DNA of 64,000 nucleotides from Tubiluchus corallicola (lineage: Eukaryota; Priapulida; Priapulimorpha; Priapulimorphida; Tubiluchidae), in the NCBI GenBank assembly GCA_030141605.1, contig JAQGDQ010000197.1:1-64000 (forward strand), in the 5' to 3' direction. This document shows positions 10,758 through 24,500 of this stretch, piece after piece. A program made the translations under genes and the position numbers. The stretch's first letter is position 1; each line of letters opens with the position of its first letter. Below the pieces are notes generated by a model, which saw only the letters and a list, made by a program, of their open reading frames with translations, had not been told where the DNA came from and ran no database searches.

Positions 10758-12369
10758 GACGTACAAAAATTATTAATTTTTGTTATACAGAATGTAGTAT
10801 TTGTTGCAGAAGATAAGGATTAATGCTAGTAATGCTAGCTTGGGTGATCAATTAGACTGTCTCACACCGCAATATAGGTACTAGGTGGATTTATGATATT
10901 TTTTATTATGATGACGATGAGCAGAGAACAATACAGTGACACAAAAATAATGTCAAAGGTCACATGAGAGAACATAATGCAATAGGAAAGGAAAAAAGAT
11001 GGGTAGCCAAAGAAAGAAATCAAATAATTAAAAAGTACAAATCATGGGCTTAATGAAATGCTGATATTTGCTCATCATAAGATTTAGATGATATTAAACG
11101 AATAAATAATTAAAAAAACATCTCTGCATTAATATCCAGAAAAACGAGATTCTCAATGGTAAATGGTTTAGTTTATTATGTGTTTCTAAGGAAATAAACA
11201 GATAGGTGTCTTTAATGACTGCTTTTGTGTTCTTTGGGAGCAGTGGCTATGTAAGAAGCTATATTATAAGTATTAAGCATCATAGTGGAAAATTACAGAT
11301 CCTTCTGGTCCCTGCAGAATGTAAATTATGGTGGCTATGGGCAATGACTACAAACTGGGCCTCAATGCGTAACTTGCATGACTACATTATTTTTCTCTTT
11401 CATGAACTGACAGCTGATTCGAAATTTGAACGACATGCAGTACTGCAATGCTTGCATCTATGACTTTTTCCAGGAATTTATGTTCTGTAAGCTGGTCATT
11501 GTGTTCGCAAAGAACGCTTTCTCATGTCAAGAATGGAACCTTATTATGCAATGTAGCACCACTCGAACATATAATTTGATGCCAAGTTCCCTGATCTGCT
11601 TGTCACATGCCAAATATCTACAAAATTTTAGTTGTGCGAGGTATTTAATTAGTCTTTCTTTAAAATATTCAAACATGTGATTAGCTGTACAAGCTAGGGA
11701 AACGGATAATAGTGGCTGTCTGCTAATCACATATTTAATTTAATTCAATTCAAGTTTGTTTGTACAAATACAGTGAGGTAGGTGTCATGGAAAAAGCTAA
11801 GTTATTACGAGTATTACACCGACAAAATATAGAAAAATTAAAATACATATACCTAAAATTATCGAATAAAAAACTGTTTAAAGAACTATGAAGACCTGCA
11901 AAAAATTAATAAAACTAATTAAATTACATAGTCACAACAGTTAAACATGATCAGAAGATAAATTAATTACATAATCAGTAATCACAACTGTTAAATATGA
12001 TCACATACAAGTTAATTATATAATCACAACAGTTACCCTAATCTTAACAAAGTGTGCGTAGAGAAGACCATCAAACACCAAAGCTCAAAAATAGTTTCCC
12101 TTTTCGTAGCAAGGCGCAGCCTATATTTATTTAAAAATAAATAAACCAGTTTAGCACTAACATTATGGAATAAAACACTTTATTTTCTACTTGTAGCTTG
12201 TTATTAAATATATCGATTTTTCCACTATTTTGTTACTTTAGTAATTTTATTTTTAAGCGCATTAACATATTACGTGAAGTAGGTGTTCTTAGGTCACACG
12301 ACTACTGAATTCAGATTTGTGTGTTTTTTTCGGCATATTTTACTGTTTTGCAAAGATGGATTTTTCGTA
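10758..12369. other. Spacer upstream of OSBP
   Basis: About 1.6 kb of AT-rich DNA between the gypsy element and the OSBP start codon. It should contain the OSBP promoter and 5' UTR, but no TATA box, initiator or CpG-rich block stands out. Short open frames near 11206-11730 show no recognisable protein. Confidence 0.5.
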
Positions 12370-12515
12370 ATGAGTGAGTCAAGGAATGCCCAGAGGTCTG
12401 AGCAAAGCGAAACAGAATTTAAGGGTTGGCTGTACAAGTGGACAAATTATTTAAAGGGTTATCAGAAACGATGGTTCGTGTTAAGCAGTGGTAATGGACT
12501 GTTGTCTTATTACAG
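12370..12515 (+). CDS. OSBP: OSBP exon 1: start and first half of PH domain
   Basis: Encodes 48 residues and two bases of the next codon, with [20 protein letters not shown] at the PH start. Donor AG|gtaac. The frame stays open upstream to an ATG at 12283, but the ATG at 12370 gives MSESRN directly before the acidic lead-in to the PH domain and is preferred. Confidence 0.9.
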
Positions 12516-15500
12516 GTAACTTAATCTAGATTTTTATTGCATTAATAAAATTGGATATGGCCTCACAAGAGGTTTAAATCCAAATTCGCTGTTTTGCGAG
12601 TTTAGTGCATAGTGATAGTTGATAATTGATTTTTGTATGGAAAAAATGTGTGAAAAGTCAAGTAAATGGTCAATGATTTTATTTAAGATTAATAAAATTA
12701 GGGGCGACGGATACAAGCTTTAGAAAAACGGTGAACCCGGCAAAAAAGCTGCTGGGGCAGCAGATTAAAAACAGCAATTAAGGCAGCAGAGGATTTTTGA
12801 GAAATAGGGACTCGAAGAATGATGACCTTCAGTTTAAAAAAAATACATGGCAAGTAATATGACGAAGAAGAGAAACTATAAAGAACTAACACTGAACGCA
12901 AAAAATGGTCAAATTAAACAAACTCATGTATACAAATACTTGTGAGATTGATTTAATAGCAAAAACAATTATCAGCTTCTGTTTGAAAAAGAAAAGAGAA
13001 GCTGAAATTTATGATCTCAGAAGTAATGAATACTAGTTGCGAATCTAAAGTTGGAACTCAGGGCTAGATTAATGTATAGACAAACTAAGCATGTACTTAG
13101 GGCACCAAGCTGGCAAAAAATAAATTGAAAGCAGATAAATTTTTAATAAAGTATGTTAAAGACCATAAACGTTTTTCACAGTTCAAAATGTGAGGTAGAG
13201 GGCTACAGGAGAATAAAGCATCGTGGCTAGGTTGTTTTTCATATCATTACATAGCATCATATCAACTACCTGATATGTATTAGCAATGTATTGATATTTT
13301 TGCTGTTCATCTATATGAACAATATTACTAATCATGTCACGCTATATCGAGGAATGGGTGGTGAAAAGCCTCCAAAATGGCCCCTTTTGCCCGCAAAATT
13401 TATACCTCTTATTTCTAGACATCTGGAACAGGCCAGGCTGGTGCTGGTAATGGTTGGATATGGTGGGTGTAGCAGACATATTTCCCATTTTTACTGCACC
13501 TGATGGGACTTTAGGAAGGAGATCTATAGCTCTTTGGAAAAGGGAGCTACATGATGATATTAAGCACATTATGAATAAATATGAAATATACCAATATCAA
13601 TATGATACAGTGAATATAAATGCAATAACCAAATATTAATCAAAGGAGAAAAATGAAATTCATTTATTTATAGAAAAAGAAATTAAACTTAAAATTGAAA
13701 CAATGACAAAATTAAGATTCTTAAAAACCAAAAGCTTTCAAAGACAAATGTATGTTTAAAAATGCAGGTTAGATGAAATGAAAGATATTATTTCAATCAG
13801 GCGTAACATGATAGATGTTAAAGCGAATTGTAAAAAAGCTGTATAAAATGGATCTGAAATGTTCTTTATGCCATATAGCAGCGGCTACTACTAACTAAAC
13901 ATCTTCTTGAATGTAAAGCTGTGTATGTCGACAAATTGGCCTATCAGCGCAAAATGTTCATTTCGGCTTCACTGATGAAAGCCATGATATCCTGAGATGA
14001 TTTGATGATACCAAAATAACTGTTAGTTTTGGTTTGGACTTTTAATCAAATGATTGCTTGCTCTGCTAGCAGTTAAGTGGCTGCCTGAAATTTATATCAT
14101 CTTCTGTGAGCCTGCAACTCATAATATGAGGAGCTGATTCACCACTTGTTTTGTTGTGCTACCGAATCAACTGCAAAGCAACTTACATGGCATGCAGAGA
14201 TATCTTTGTTTAAAACTCCAGTTATTTCAGCACATTGTTTTTACAATAAAAGTCATTAAAGCAGGACTTCCCCTCCCCTTATCAGTAATTGAAAACAATC
14301 ACTAAATGTTCTAATGCTTATATTCATTTGATGTGTTCTAACTGCTATTCTGAAAGGGGCCCACCCCCGAAATCTGCCACTGGTAATTTACAATGATGTT
14401 GTCATAAAGCTTTGTTGCGTTTCTATAAAGGACTTTCAACAGTATTGTGATCCTGCATATACAACTTGAATTGTTTTCACCTTAACTCACTATTCTGACT
14501 ACCCCACCATTGTAAATGTTCAATAGGAGACTTGGCAGCTTCTTGGGAAGAACCCGTGATGAGGTTATGCAATACATTTCTTAAGGATTGTCAAGTTACT
14601 TGTGGTAGGTGCACATCCATAGAGGGCTACTGTACAAATAAAAAACTGTAAAATGTAAGAATAATCGTAATATATGCTAGCTTTTTCAAAGTTTCACCTG
14701 TCGTATATTTTTCATTTAACTACGATAAAAATAATGCTATAAACCATTACTAGTTTTATCCAGAATTTATGCTATTAGGCACTGTTTGCATTTGCTACAC
14801 GAATAATTACCCTTATTAATCATCACCCGAGCCTGATAGTTCAACCTGGTTCCAATGTGAAAATGTGGTACCTAGGCTGACATTGCTAATTTGTTGATAA
14901 AGCATGAAATTGAGTAATTAAGAAGTCTGGCAGATAAAAACTCAGTCCAATTGCCTTGTGTGCTTTGCAAACCAGCTATCAATTAACTACAAAAAAACCA
15001 AATTTATGATAATCAACAATAAGCAAATTAACAATGCTAATAATCCAAAATTTCATATTATAATAAACAAACACAAAATTGAAGAAACAGACAACATCAA
15101 ATACTTGGGCCTACTCATTGATAATAAATTAACATGGGAACCACATATAAAACACATAACATACAAATTAAGTCGAATTACTGGAATAATTTTAAAAGTA
15201 AGGCACTACGTTGACCAATATATTCTGAAACTTCTATATAATTCGTTAGTTTTCCCTTATTTACAATATCCCATCTTAGCATGGGGTACAGCTTTTGCAT
15301 CAACTCAAAAATTAATACAGACACAACAAAACAAAATAGTAAAATTAATAACTTTTGCTCGCAAATATGATCATGCTACACCATCGTTCGTAAAATTAAA
15401 AATTTTAAAAGTAAGAGATATTTACAATCTTGAGTTGTTCAAATTTATGTATAAATTCAATGCTGGTTTATTACCCGAACTTTTTAGAGAATATTTCACT

Positions 15501-18500
15501 AATGTTTCTGATATACATTCCTACTCCACAAGAGCTGCTTCTAATGAACAGTATTTTGTGGAGAGATTTTTTACCCGACATGGTTTCAATAGCTTAAAAT
15601 CACGAGGAGTTAAATTATGGAACTCGTTGCCAAAAGATACCTTTGGCGGTAGCTTATTTTCTGCTTCCAAAAAATACACAAAATTCTTACTAAATGAATA
15701 TACCTGTAATACATAACTTGTAAGACTAATAAGCAAGCTATCAAGTGTGTTTTTTTCTTCTCATCTCCTAAGTAATTGTTGCTCTTTCTTATACTTACTT
15801 TTTCTCTTAAATTTTCTATATTACACTTTTTTTTGATACTTATTTTATCTCTCCATACAGTCAAAATCCCCTGTCAATAAGGCCCCTATATGAAAATATA
15901 TATAATAATCATAATTACTTGTATTGTTTTGTTTAGATTTTGGTGTCATCTAACTTTATTATTTTTTGTTTTCACTTATACTGTTTTCATTTATACTTTG
16001 TTTTCATTTATACTGTTTATTATTATTATTTTTTTTCCTATTTGATTTTGTTATCCGCAGTCTCACCATTTACTTTTAATATACTAATTTAATTATTAGA
16101 CAGGGCAGGAGACTAGATGACCCTATGGTCCTTCCCTGCCCTGCTCCACTACTATAATTAAGTAATAACTAAAAAAACTTGTCATGTCAAACAAATGGAG
16201 AAAATAAATGTTCTATGTCTATGTGTGGTAAAACATTAATTTTCATGACTCATAGCATGTGTGTTCAGGCCCTCAGCTTGTAATAACTGAATACTTGTTG
16301 TTAAGATAACAGTGCAGTTAGTTGAAATGCACCAGTGGTTGTTTTTATTTGTGAATGTAAATGATTACAGTTTGTGCATTGCCACTGAATCTTTACAGTC
16401 GGGTGTACATGACGATGTAAGAAAAAAGGTAGGCCCACCCTGAGTCAGATTTTTGCTACCTGTGCTAACACTTATGTTAGGTAGGCTACTGCAGACAATC
16501 ACTTATAATTTTCTAAATGATTCAACTATAGCCGTACAGCATTTATTTTAGTAAAAGTGAATGAGCCTTTTCACAGTTTCGCTATCTGCATGTGCAGTTG
16601 CTGTAGGTCAAAGGTTAGGTGAACCTCAGCAACGTGTCTTAAGTACTAGCCACATGACATGTGGGTAAAGCAAAGCTGTCTACCACATCAATTCAGTAAC
16701 TTCAGTTATTTTATGTGGACTTTACCTAATTATGCATTAGTCTGTGTGATGTATAGTGAGTGATCTTGCAAGATCTTGCTTTGGAACAAGAAAAAAATGT
16801 ACTAGGTAAGGTTCTAGCTAGCTGTTAACACTGTTACTATTACAATAGCATGGGCTAAAGTTACTGACAACAATAAGCCTCTAATTTTTTAAAGATTCAT
16901 AGCTTGCTTGCTTATTTGTTCTTCTTTTTCTATCAATGTGTATATTGCCAACTCAAACTATTAAATTTCTCATTGAGAAACTAGTTTAGTTGCTGCTGCT
17001 GTAGTGGTGAAAGTATTCCTGAATGGTACTAAAAAACTAATAAAGTAATTAAAAACTTAAATTATACTATGATAATTTTTTTTCAAAAATAAAACAGAAT
17101 TCTCACATGTCATTGGTATAATTTTTAATTTTTTGAAGTTTCTTAAAACTTCACTGGGGAACTTTTCAGAGGTATCCAGATCTCCTACCTGCTATTTCGG
17201 TAGAATCTCTTGGATTAACACTCAAAAATTGGCAGTGTACTTTATACATGAAACTCTGTGAAATGTGTTGCCATGTCAACAACTGCAGCACTATCGTAAG
17301 AGGTGCTTTCACAAACAATAGCACACAAGGTTCAAGAGAATGCTGATTTAATTTGTAAGAAATATAAAATACATAAAAAGTTGCAAAGCAATTGTCTGAC
17401 TATAGGTTACCAAAATTGTTGGCATCTTACATGTAACATATTTTTTGCAGCAAGGCAAGACTCTTAGGGTTTCCAGTAATGTCCAGAAATTCGTTTATTA
17501 ACATTAACTTCTCTGATTGCGTTATATCTGTCATCCTCAGTGCACATTCAAAAGCGCTCAATGAAAAGTTACAAACCAAGTAGAAGCAGATATCGTGGAC
17601 ACCAGAAAGACACTGTTTTGGCTGTCCAATGCAATGTCTAGCTCGTTTCCAAATTGAGCACTTTTTTGCATTTAGTGAGGTCTTTAGCTGGAACTTTATT
17701 ATTTCAGAACTCATGCTGAAGTGGCACATACGTGTCGGGGAACTATCTCTCTTCAAGGTGCATTCATCCACACGGAAGATTCAAACAATTTTACTGTTTC
17801 AAATGGAGGATCAAGAACATTTCATCTAAAAGTAGGGTTTTTATTGCTTTATTATTTATAAAAGCATATATGTTTCTGAACTTAATTAATGGCTTGTACA
17901 TTTACTATTTAGAGACAAGTAAATTTACATGCACGTGCTGTAAATGCTTCTCTGTTGGCAACTTCTACTTAAGTACTGCTATCATATTTTGATTTATTTT
18001 TTAGGTTTATTATGCATTATTTCAATGCGTAAGGCACCATACATAAATTTCAATGTGATCACGAATTACGTATTTAGTTTTTTGTCCAGTGAGTCTCAGT
18101 CTATGTGCATTGCAACAACTATAGGGTTACAACTAATATTGAATATTTCAGGTAGATTACACATCTTGTTAGTGATCACAGTTTCAGCCAGAGAGCAAAT
18201 TCTGTAAACAAACATGGCTGCACACACAGGAAAACAGCGATCTTTTAAATTAAAAAATATGCTTTAATGTGATTGAAACTTTCAGCTATGTATGAAAATT
18301 TGGAGAACATGTAAAGTTCGATTGGTTCGATTCGTTGAATAACCTGGCAAAATAAACATATAGAGCCAGTTAAGGTCGTATATTTTTTCCTTGAAAAGTA
18401 CCCGTATACGTGTGTTACTAAATTTACTGTCTTCAACTTAAACATAAAATTACCATGTACCCGTGTACCCCCAAGTTATTCATAGCTAGTGTTTGTCATT

Positions 18501-21500
18501 CTCTATGCAGGATCTAGGATCTTTTTCTTTGAGTGCGCAAAAGCTCCAATTTGTTCGATACCCAATCACTGCTTCAAAGCTTTAATTTGTAACTGAAAAC
18601 TGAATTCAATTGTCATTTTTGGCTTGATACAATAAATTCTACTTGGGCAACTTTACAAATTAAGCAAATAGAGTAGGTCTTTCAAAAACATTTTTAAAAG
18701 GTCAGCAGATTATCAGAATGATAAACAGTTTAACAGTTTATTCTTTATAAGCTTTCACCATAATGAAATAGTATCAATGGTGTTTTATAAAATAATGCTT
18801 TGTAATAATAATAGCACATAAATCATTAGTACAGAATCACCTAAAATCTAAAAAAATCACTTTAAATTATGATAGAAATAAAAAAATCATCAATAAAAAC
18901 TAAATCATCGCACTAATAAAACGTCTTAAACTGTAATAATTAAAATGATAGACCCATATTTTTAGATACCACTTCAGTTACCAAATAGACCTATTGTATT
19001 AATTTATACAAATGCTTACTGAAACAGGTGAGTCTTTACAAACAAATTTTGCACACCTTTCGTAAGATAGAGACTGCCAGTAGGTCTTGAGGTGCATGAA
19101 ACATGCGATGATTTTGTGTGTTTGTTTGTTTGATTTTATTCTGTTATTATTATCGAGCGAAAACATTGTTTAGGCCGCATCTGAGGTGGAGAGGCAAAAA
19201 TGGGTGACTGCTATTGAGCTTGCCAAAGCGAAAGCAATTCGCAAGATGGAAGAAGGTTAGTTGTGTAAGCAGGTGTCTGCATTCTGCAAGATATTGATCT
19301 TGTATTATTTATAACCATAATTTGATTTTCTTGTCTGGATAATGGTCTAATGTTCGTTACGTGTACATGCATTATAGAAATCCTAACTTAAAAATCCACT
19401 TTTAAGACAAGTTAATGCATCTGTGGCTTCAGTACACTTGACACCTATTATGTGTGTGGCTAAGGCAATTTAGCTGAGTAATCACAGTGTCTGCTTAATG
19501 ACCAAAGTTAAGCAGTGGTGAACCTAATTAGTAATTTGAAAAATTTTCTAGGTAGTTTATTTTATGTTAATTTTTCATTTGCCTTACCATTTATTGTGTT
19601 GTGGAAGAATGTATATCAGCTTGAACATGGTTAAGATGCCTCTGCTGATTTAGTACCTCATCTTAGATTATGCAATCTTATGAGGTACAGTAGTTAGTGT
19701 TCACTTGTGCCACAATAATTATTATAGTAACTAGGTCTTGTTGTGAAATGCTGCTGGAACTGTTTCTGGAGGGCAACTTGCAGAATGTCAAACTGCATGA
19801 AAAAATGTCACTGATGATAATTCCTCTTTTGTTAATAATCCTACATTTCATGCTTAATTTCTTGCAAAGATGTGAGGCATTTTTAACCAATCTCAGATTG
19901 AATCCTTATTGAAATCCCCAGATCATGAACAAATTCCATGCTAGTGTTGTTTAATATGCCTTTGATACAAACAACTCATTCAAACTGATATAGTCCAGAT
20001 CTAAGTAGGATTATAAAATTTGTGCAAAATTCTGATATATTCACTTTTGTATCTTATTTTGCTGAGGACAAAAATAAATTTATTTTATTTTAGCTGATGA
20101 AGAAGTGGTTCAACCAGAACAACCAGATAAGAATGAATTGCAGAATACTCTACGTTTGCTCAACACTAAATTAGAAGAACTTAACACTTGTAATGATTTA
20201 ATAACTAAACATGGTAAGCATTCATGCATCTTCTTATACTACTTACTTCTGGGGTTCCCACTTGTGGCTGAGCAAAGATTACACTGTATGTAGTATGTAG
20301 GTTTGGAAACTGGAAAACTTATTAACTGTGCACAAATATCCTATGTTTTGACAGGGAGTCAAAAAGTCTTCCCAAGTAAAATACGTGACTAAATTAATAA
20401 GTTAATTATTTCAGAAGCTAGCCATAAGAGTAGATCTATAATAATATGTTGGAGTATTGGAAAGGCTGAAATTTCCAGAAAACAGCGTGAAATATTGAGG
20501 GTTGTTTTCCAGAATCACTGAAGGGCCTATGAAATACCAAGGACTGTTCTCCTGATTATCTTTCATAATGAGTTAGGATAATACCATCAACCAGCCTTAA
20601 AATCCATAGAAGTGAATTATTGATTATTTGATTTTCACTAGGTGCAACACTACAGAGGTCACTTGCTGAGTTGGAAAATTTGTCGACAACATCTCCGCAA
20701 GAACTTCCACAAAGATTCAAAACTGCCAATGAACGAGCGACGTTGTTTCGAATTACGACAAATGCAATGATCAATGTGCGTACATTCTTTCAAATTTTAT
20801 TTTTTGCTGTAACTGTGATTAATAAGTTACAATAACTTTGTTACCTTAGTGCATGTATCATGCTAAGCTAGCTGATTGACGTCAAACATATTGATCTATC
20901 GCTTCGCCTCCGCTGTGACATAAGCATGCTCAGCGGTATCCGGGAGAACAGTTCACGCTGGACAACAACTGTCCAAACTAAGCGAACACGAAATTAACAC
21001 TTCAAATAATGTAGAGACGAAGTTTCAAAGCACTTCAAAATACAGAGACACAAGTATAATAAAGAAACTAAGCCGGTTAGCCTTGCTTTACAATAAATGA
21101 GCAACAAAAATATTAAGTCTTTCTTGCCTTTAAACATACGAACATCAAGCCTCCAATGTATTTTTCTATATTAATTGATCATGTGCTCGTCTGCAAGATT
21201 TGTTAAGTTTTTGTATTTCTCCGCGTGTCAGGCTATGGAAATGGAATAAATTTGACTGTTCCATTCCATAGACGACCCTTATATTGAATGCCCGAGTCAC
21301 ATAAATCCCATTGGCATCTTTTAATTATGATTATAACCAAAAAAATAGCGTAAAATTAACTAATATTACATTGATGTATGATATAAGTTTTGACAACATT
21401 TGAATTAATTTTGACAGTGAAGATCTCATTGAGGTTTATAAAAACTGGCCAGAAAAAAAACCATTTTGTTTTGTCCTTATTTAAAGTTAATCAAATACTT

Positions 21501-24500
21501 GTTTTTGTCTAACTTGCAAAGTCATAAACTAAACTAAACTGCGTATTTTCTTGATTGGAAAATGGTTTAATCAACAACTCATAGACATAAGCTTGTGCAT
21601 TTCTTCCTATAAACGAAACTAGACTATATATTTCCATCAATTCACTTGCAATTTCAGTTGACAATATAGTAAAATCTAGAACCAAGCCAATATTTCTCCC
21701 GCTAGCTAATGAAAAGTTGAGCATTTTTCATAACAGTGTTAGACAGAGCTATGGCTAAATGTCCCGAACGTACCTACTTTAATTAAGCTCTGCAGGGGTG
21801 TGTGAAATAACTTGCACGCTGACTGGGCAGTCAACGAAAATGATTAACATTATATTAGATATCAATTGCAAAAACTTCCATGCATTTGGCTTTCGTTCTA
21901 AGCATTACAGTGGCTCAGTGAACATCTGTGGTTGTTTGAAGAAGAGCTTATAAATTTCAAAATCAGCTCAATAAATGATCTGATCAAATTATTGTAATTA
22001 AAATATAACTTGTAAGTTTGGGAAGTATAGAGTATAATTTTATGTAGGTCTGCTTGAAACAATGGTAGAAATTAGAAAATATTTTCATTTGTAGCAACTG
22101 TATTTATCAATTTTCAGTCCGGCAGTCAGCAGCACAGTTGGTAGAATGATAGCTGTGGTCCGGTGAAACAGGAACTGAACTCATTATCAAGAGTAACTTT
22201 CGAGATTATACAGTGAACTGGTCGAGATGTCTTGACTATGGTCAGTTGTGTACACTCTCCCATAATGATAGAAATGGCCAGTGTGAGCCCAATTGAGTCC
22301 AGTTTACTGTCCAGTTTCTGCTTTACTGAACTGTTGTAGACTTGCCATTGTCACTCAGACACAACAAAATTACAAAGTAACACAAACAAGAAATGATGAA
22401 GACAAAACCGTATCACCACTTGTTGGTTGGCTGAAATTAAGATTCTGGTATTTTATGAGCATTTTTATTTAAGATAAATTTTTAAAACTGCAGAATATGT
22501 AAAATAACTTGTTTTTGCTGTTTTATTTTCAGGCTTGTTCAGATTATGTGAAGCTGACGCAACAGCAGGGTCATCGCTGGGTAAGAGCTCTACAGTATGA
22601 ACACGAGCAAAGACTTCAGCTGGAGGAAATGGTTGAACAACTGGCTAGACAGCATAGTAGTCTAGAAAATGCTGCTAGGCAACTAGCACCTGAACCCTTG
22701 AAAGCTAAAACAAGTACAGGCGGTATGATTTGCTACCACCCAATTTTTGCTTTGAAGGTCTTTCCGATGTCCTCAACAAAGTCCAGAAGTTGTAATTTGC
22801 AAATTTACTTACAATTACTGTAAGTAGTTATAAGTTTGCATTTTTGAAGCCAAGCAAGCCTTTTCACAGTTTTGTTGTGCGCACGCACAGTTGCTGCAAG
22901 TCAAAGGTTAAATGCACCAGAGCAACGCATCTTAATTACAACCATCACGTGATGTGGGTAAAGCAAAACCATCTGCGATGTCTGGTTCACTTAACCTTTG
23001 ACCTTTTCACGATCATCATCTATAATAACGGTTTATGCCTTCCTTGGTGACGTCGAGTTCGATCAAACACAAGTAATTTTACTCATTTTTACCTAAACTG
23101 TATAAAAAAAGGAAAAATATTGTATTTTCTTGGCAATCAAAAACAGAAATACTGTGAAAAATAGCGACTGCCTTTCTCATGTTTTTGCTGGACTATGCGT
23201 GAAATATTAATTTTTGCATTTGGTTGTTTGCTTGCAGCTCATTTGACTCCAGAAAGCGATGAAGACGAATTCCACGATGCAGTGGAAACAAATGAAGTAG
23301 ATTTTGAGGTCGAAATACCCGTGAAGACACATAGGTGTGTAAACCATATAAACATTGTTTATAAGGCCTATATAACCCCAACAGACATTGAAGTTTTTAT
23401 TAACGCATTATTATGATTACACATAAAATTGATGGTTATTTTTCATGAAAGAAACTTATAATTAAATAACTTACCTTTTTGCTCACGAATTTCGAACACG
23501 TGCATTGTCGTAAGGATCACCATGTTTCATGTCTTTGGCGCGAGTAAGCGAGAATGACGTACATTGTTCTTCAGAATGCGTCTTTGGTTACCAATGTTTG
23601 TTTATTGATCTTTGATGACCTCATAATGTCATTTACGTCTCTCAACAAAAAACTGCAGTTTTTCAAATTTAATACTGCTAATAGTGAAGTGATAAAAAAT
23701 CAAAGGAAACAAGTTTTACAGTAAGTTTAAATAAAATAAATCAAATATTTGTAATGAGAATAGGATTTTAGGTTGTAAAAGCTTATATTATGGTGAGGAT
23801 TTAGTTTTACTTTAATAATAATAATTTATTTTTTATAATTTGTAATTATGTCCACGAGTATCGCTGTAATGGGATGTTTAAGCAACTCAGCTGAATCGAT
23901 CAAGGCTGAATGAGTTCTAGCACTTTTGGTGACAATGACTGAATCCTAGCTGATACAGTGCATTTAAGATTTGATGTATAGTTTTTTAGTTAAATTTGGT
24001 TCGAGAAGATTGCATTGAAAAGCACTGGTAAATTCTTTTATGGCTTTCCAAGTTTTATCTTGTAAATTTGCACTTATTTACAGTCAACCACACATATAAC
24101 AAAAAACAGAATAACATAATAAATCTTTGTGACAAGCAGAACAAAGCATTGCAGTATTTGCTCTAGAGTAATTAAATTATAATTGTATGTTTACCTGTAC
24201 GTAATCAAGTTGTACTATGTTTAGGAGAACAGCCAGTGGCATAAGTATAGCATCCATGGGTTCTGAAGGTGCATGCTATGATGAAGAAGATCAAATGTCT
24301 AATGGCGAATATGGTGAGATGTATCGCAAGAAATCCGTCACTGCCAGTGTTGTAGCTACAAAGAGCAAGTCTAGCAAAGACAAGATACACGTATAAAATT
24401 CCCTCTAAATTTATTTCTATTTAAGCAGAAACTTGTTTATATTATCATTTTAATATCGCTTTAACAAGTCATGTAGCTTTAGCATTGTCAAGAATTCATT

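Larger units (their letters stand above)
12516..17707 (+). other. OSBP intron 1 (5.2 kb)
   Basis: Contains the CR1/L2-like LINE fragment at 14958-16225, a dispersed repeat at 16562-16690 and two hAT-like terminal sequences (near 13059 and 14352-14384). The rest is AT-rich and unassigned. Confidence 0.8.

Noticed and set aside
11206-11730. Overlapping open frames of 67-85 codons upstream of OSBP
   Set aside because: No domain, no coding-like pattern, and frames on both strands of similar length; chance.
13059-14384. Possible hAT element between CAGGGCTAGATTAATG (13059) and an inverse CAGTGGCAGATTTCGG end (14384)
   Set aside because: The two ends agree only weakly and the flanks (TTGGAACT, GTAATTTA) give no 8-bp duplication; perhaps unrelated MITE ends.
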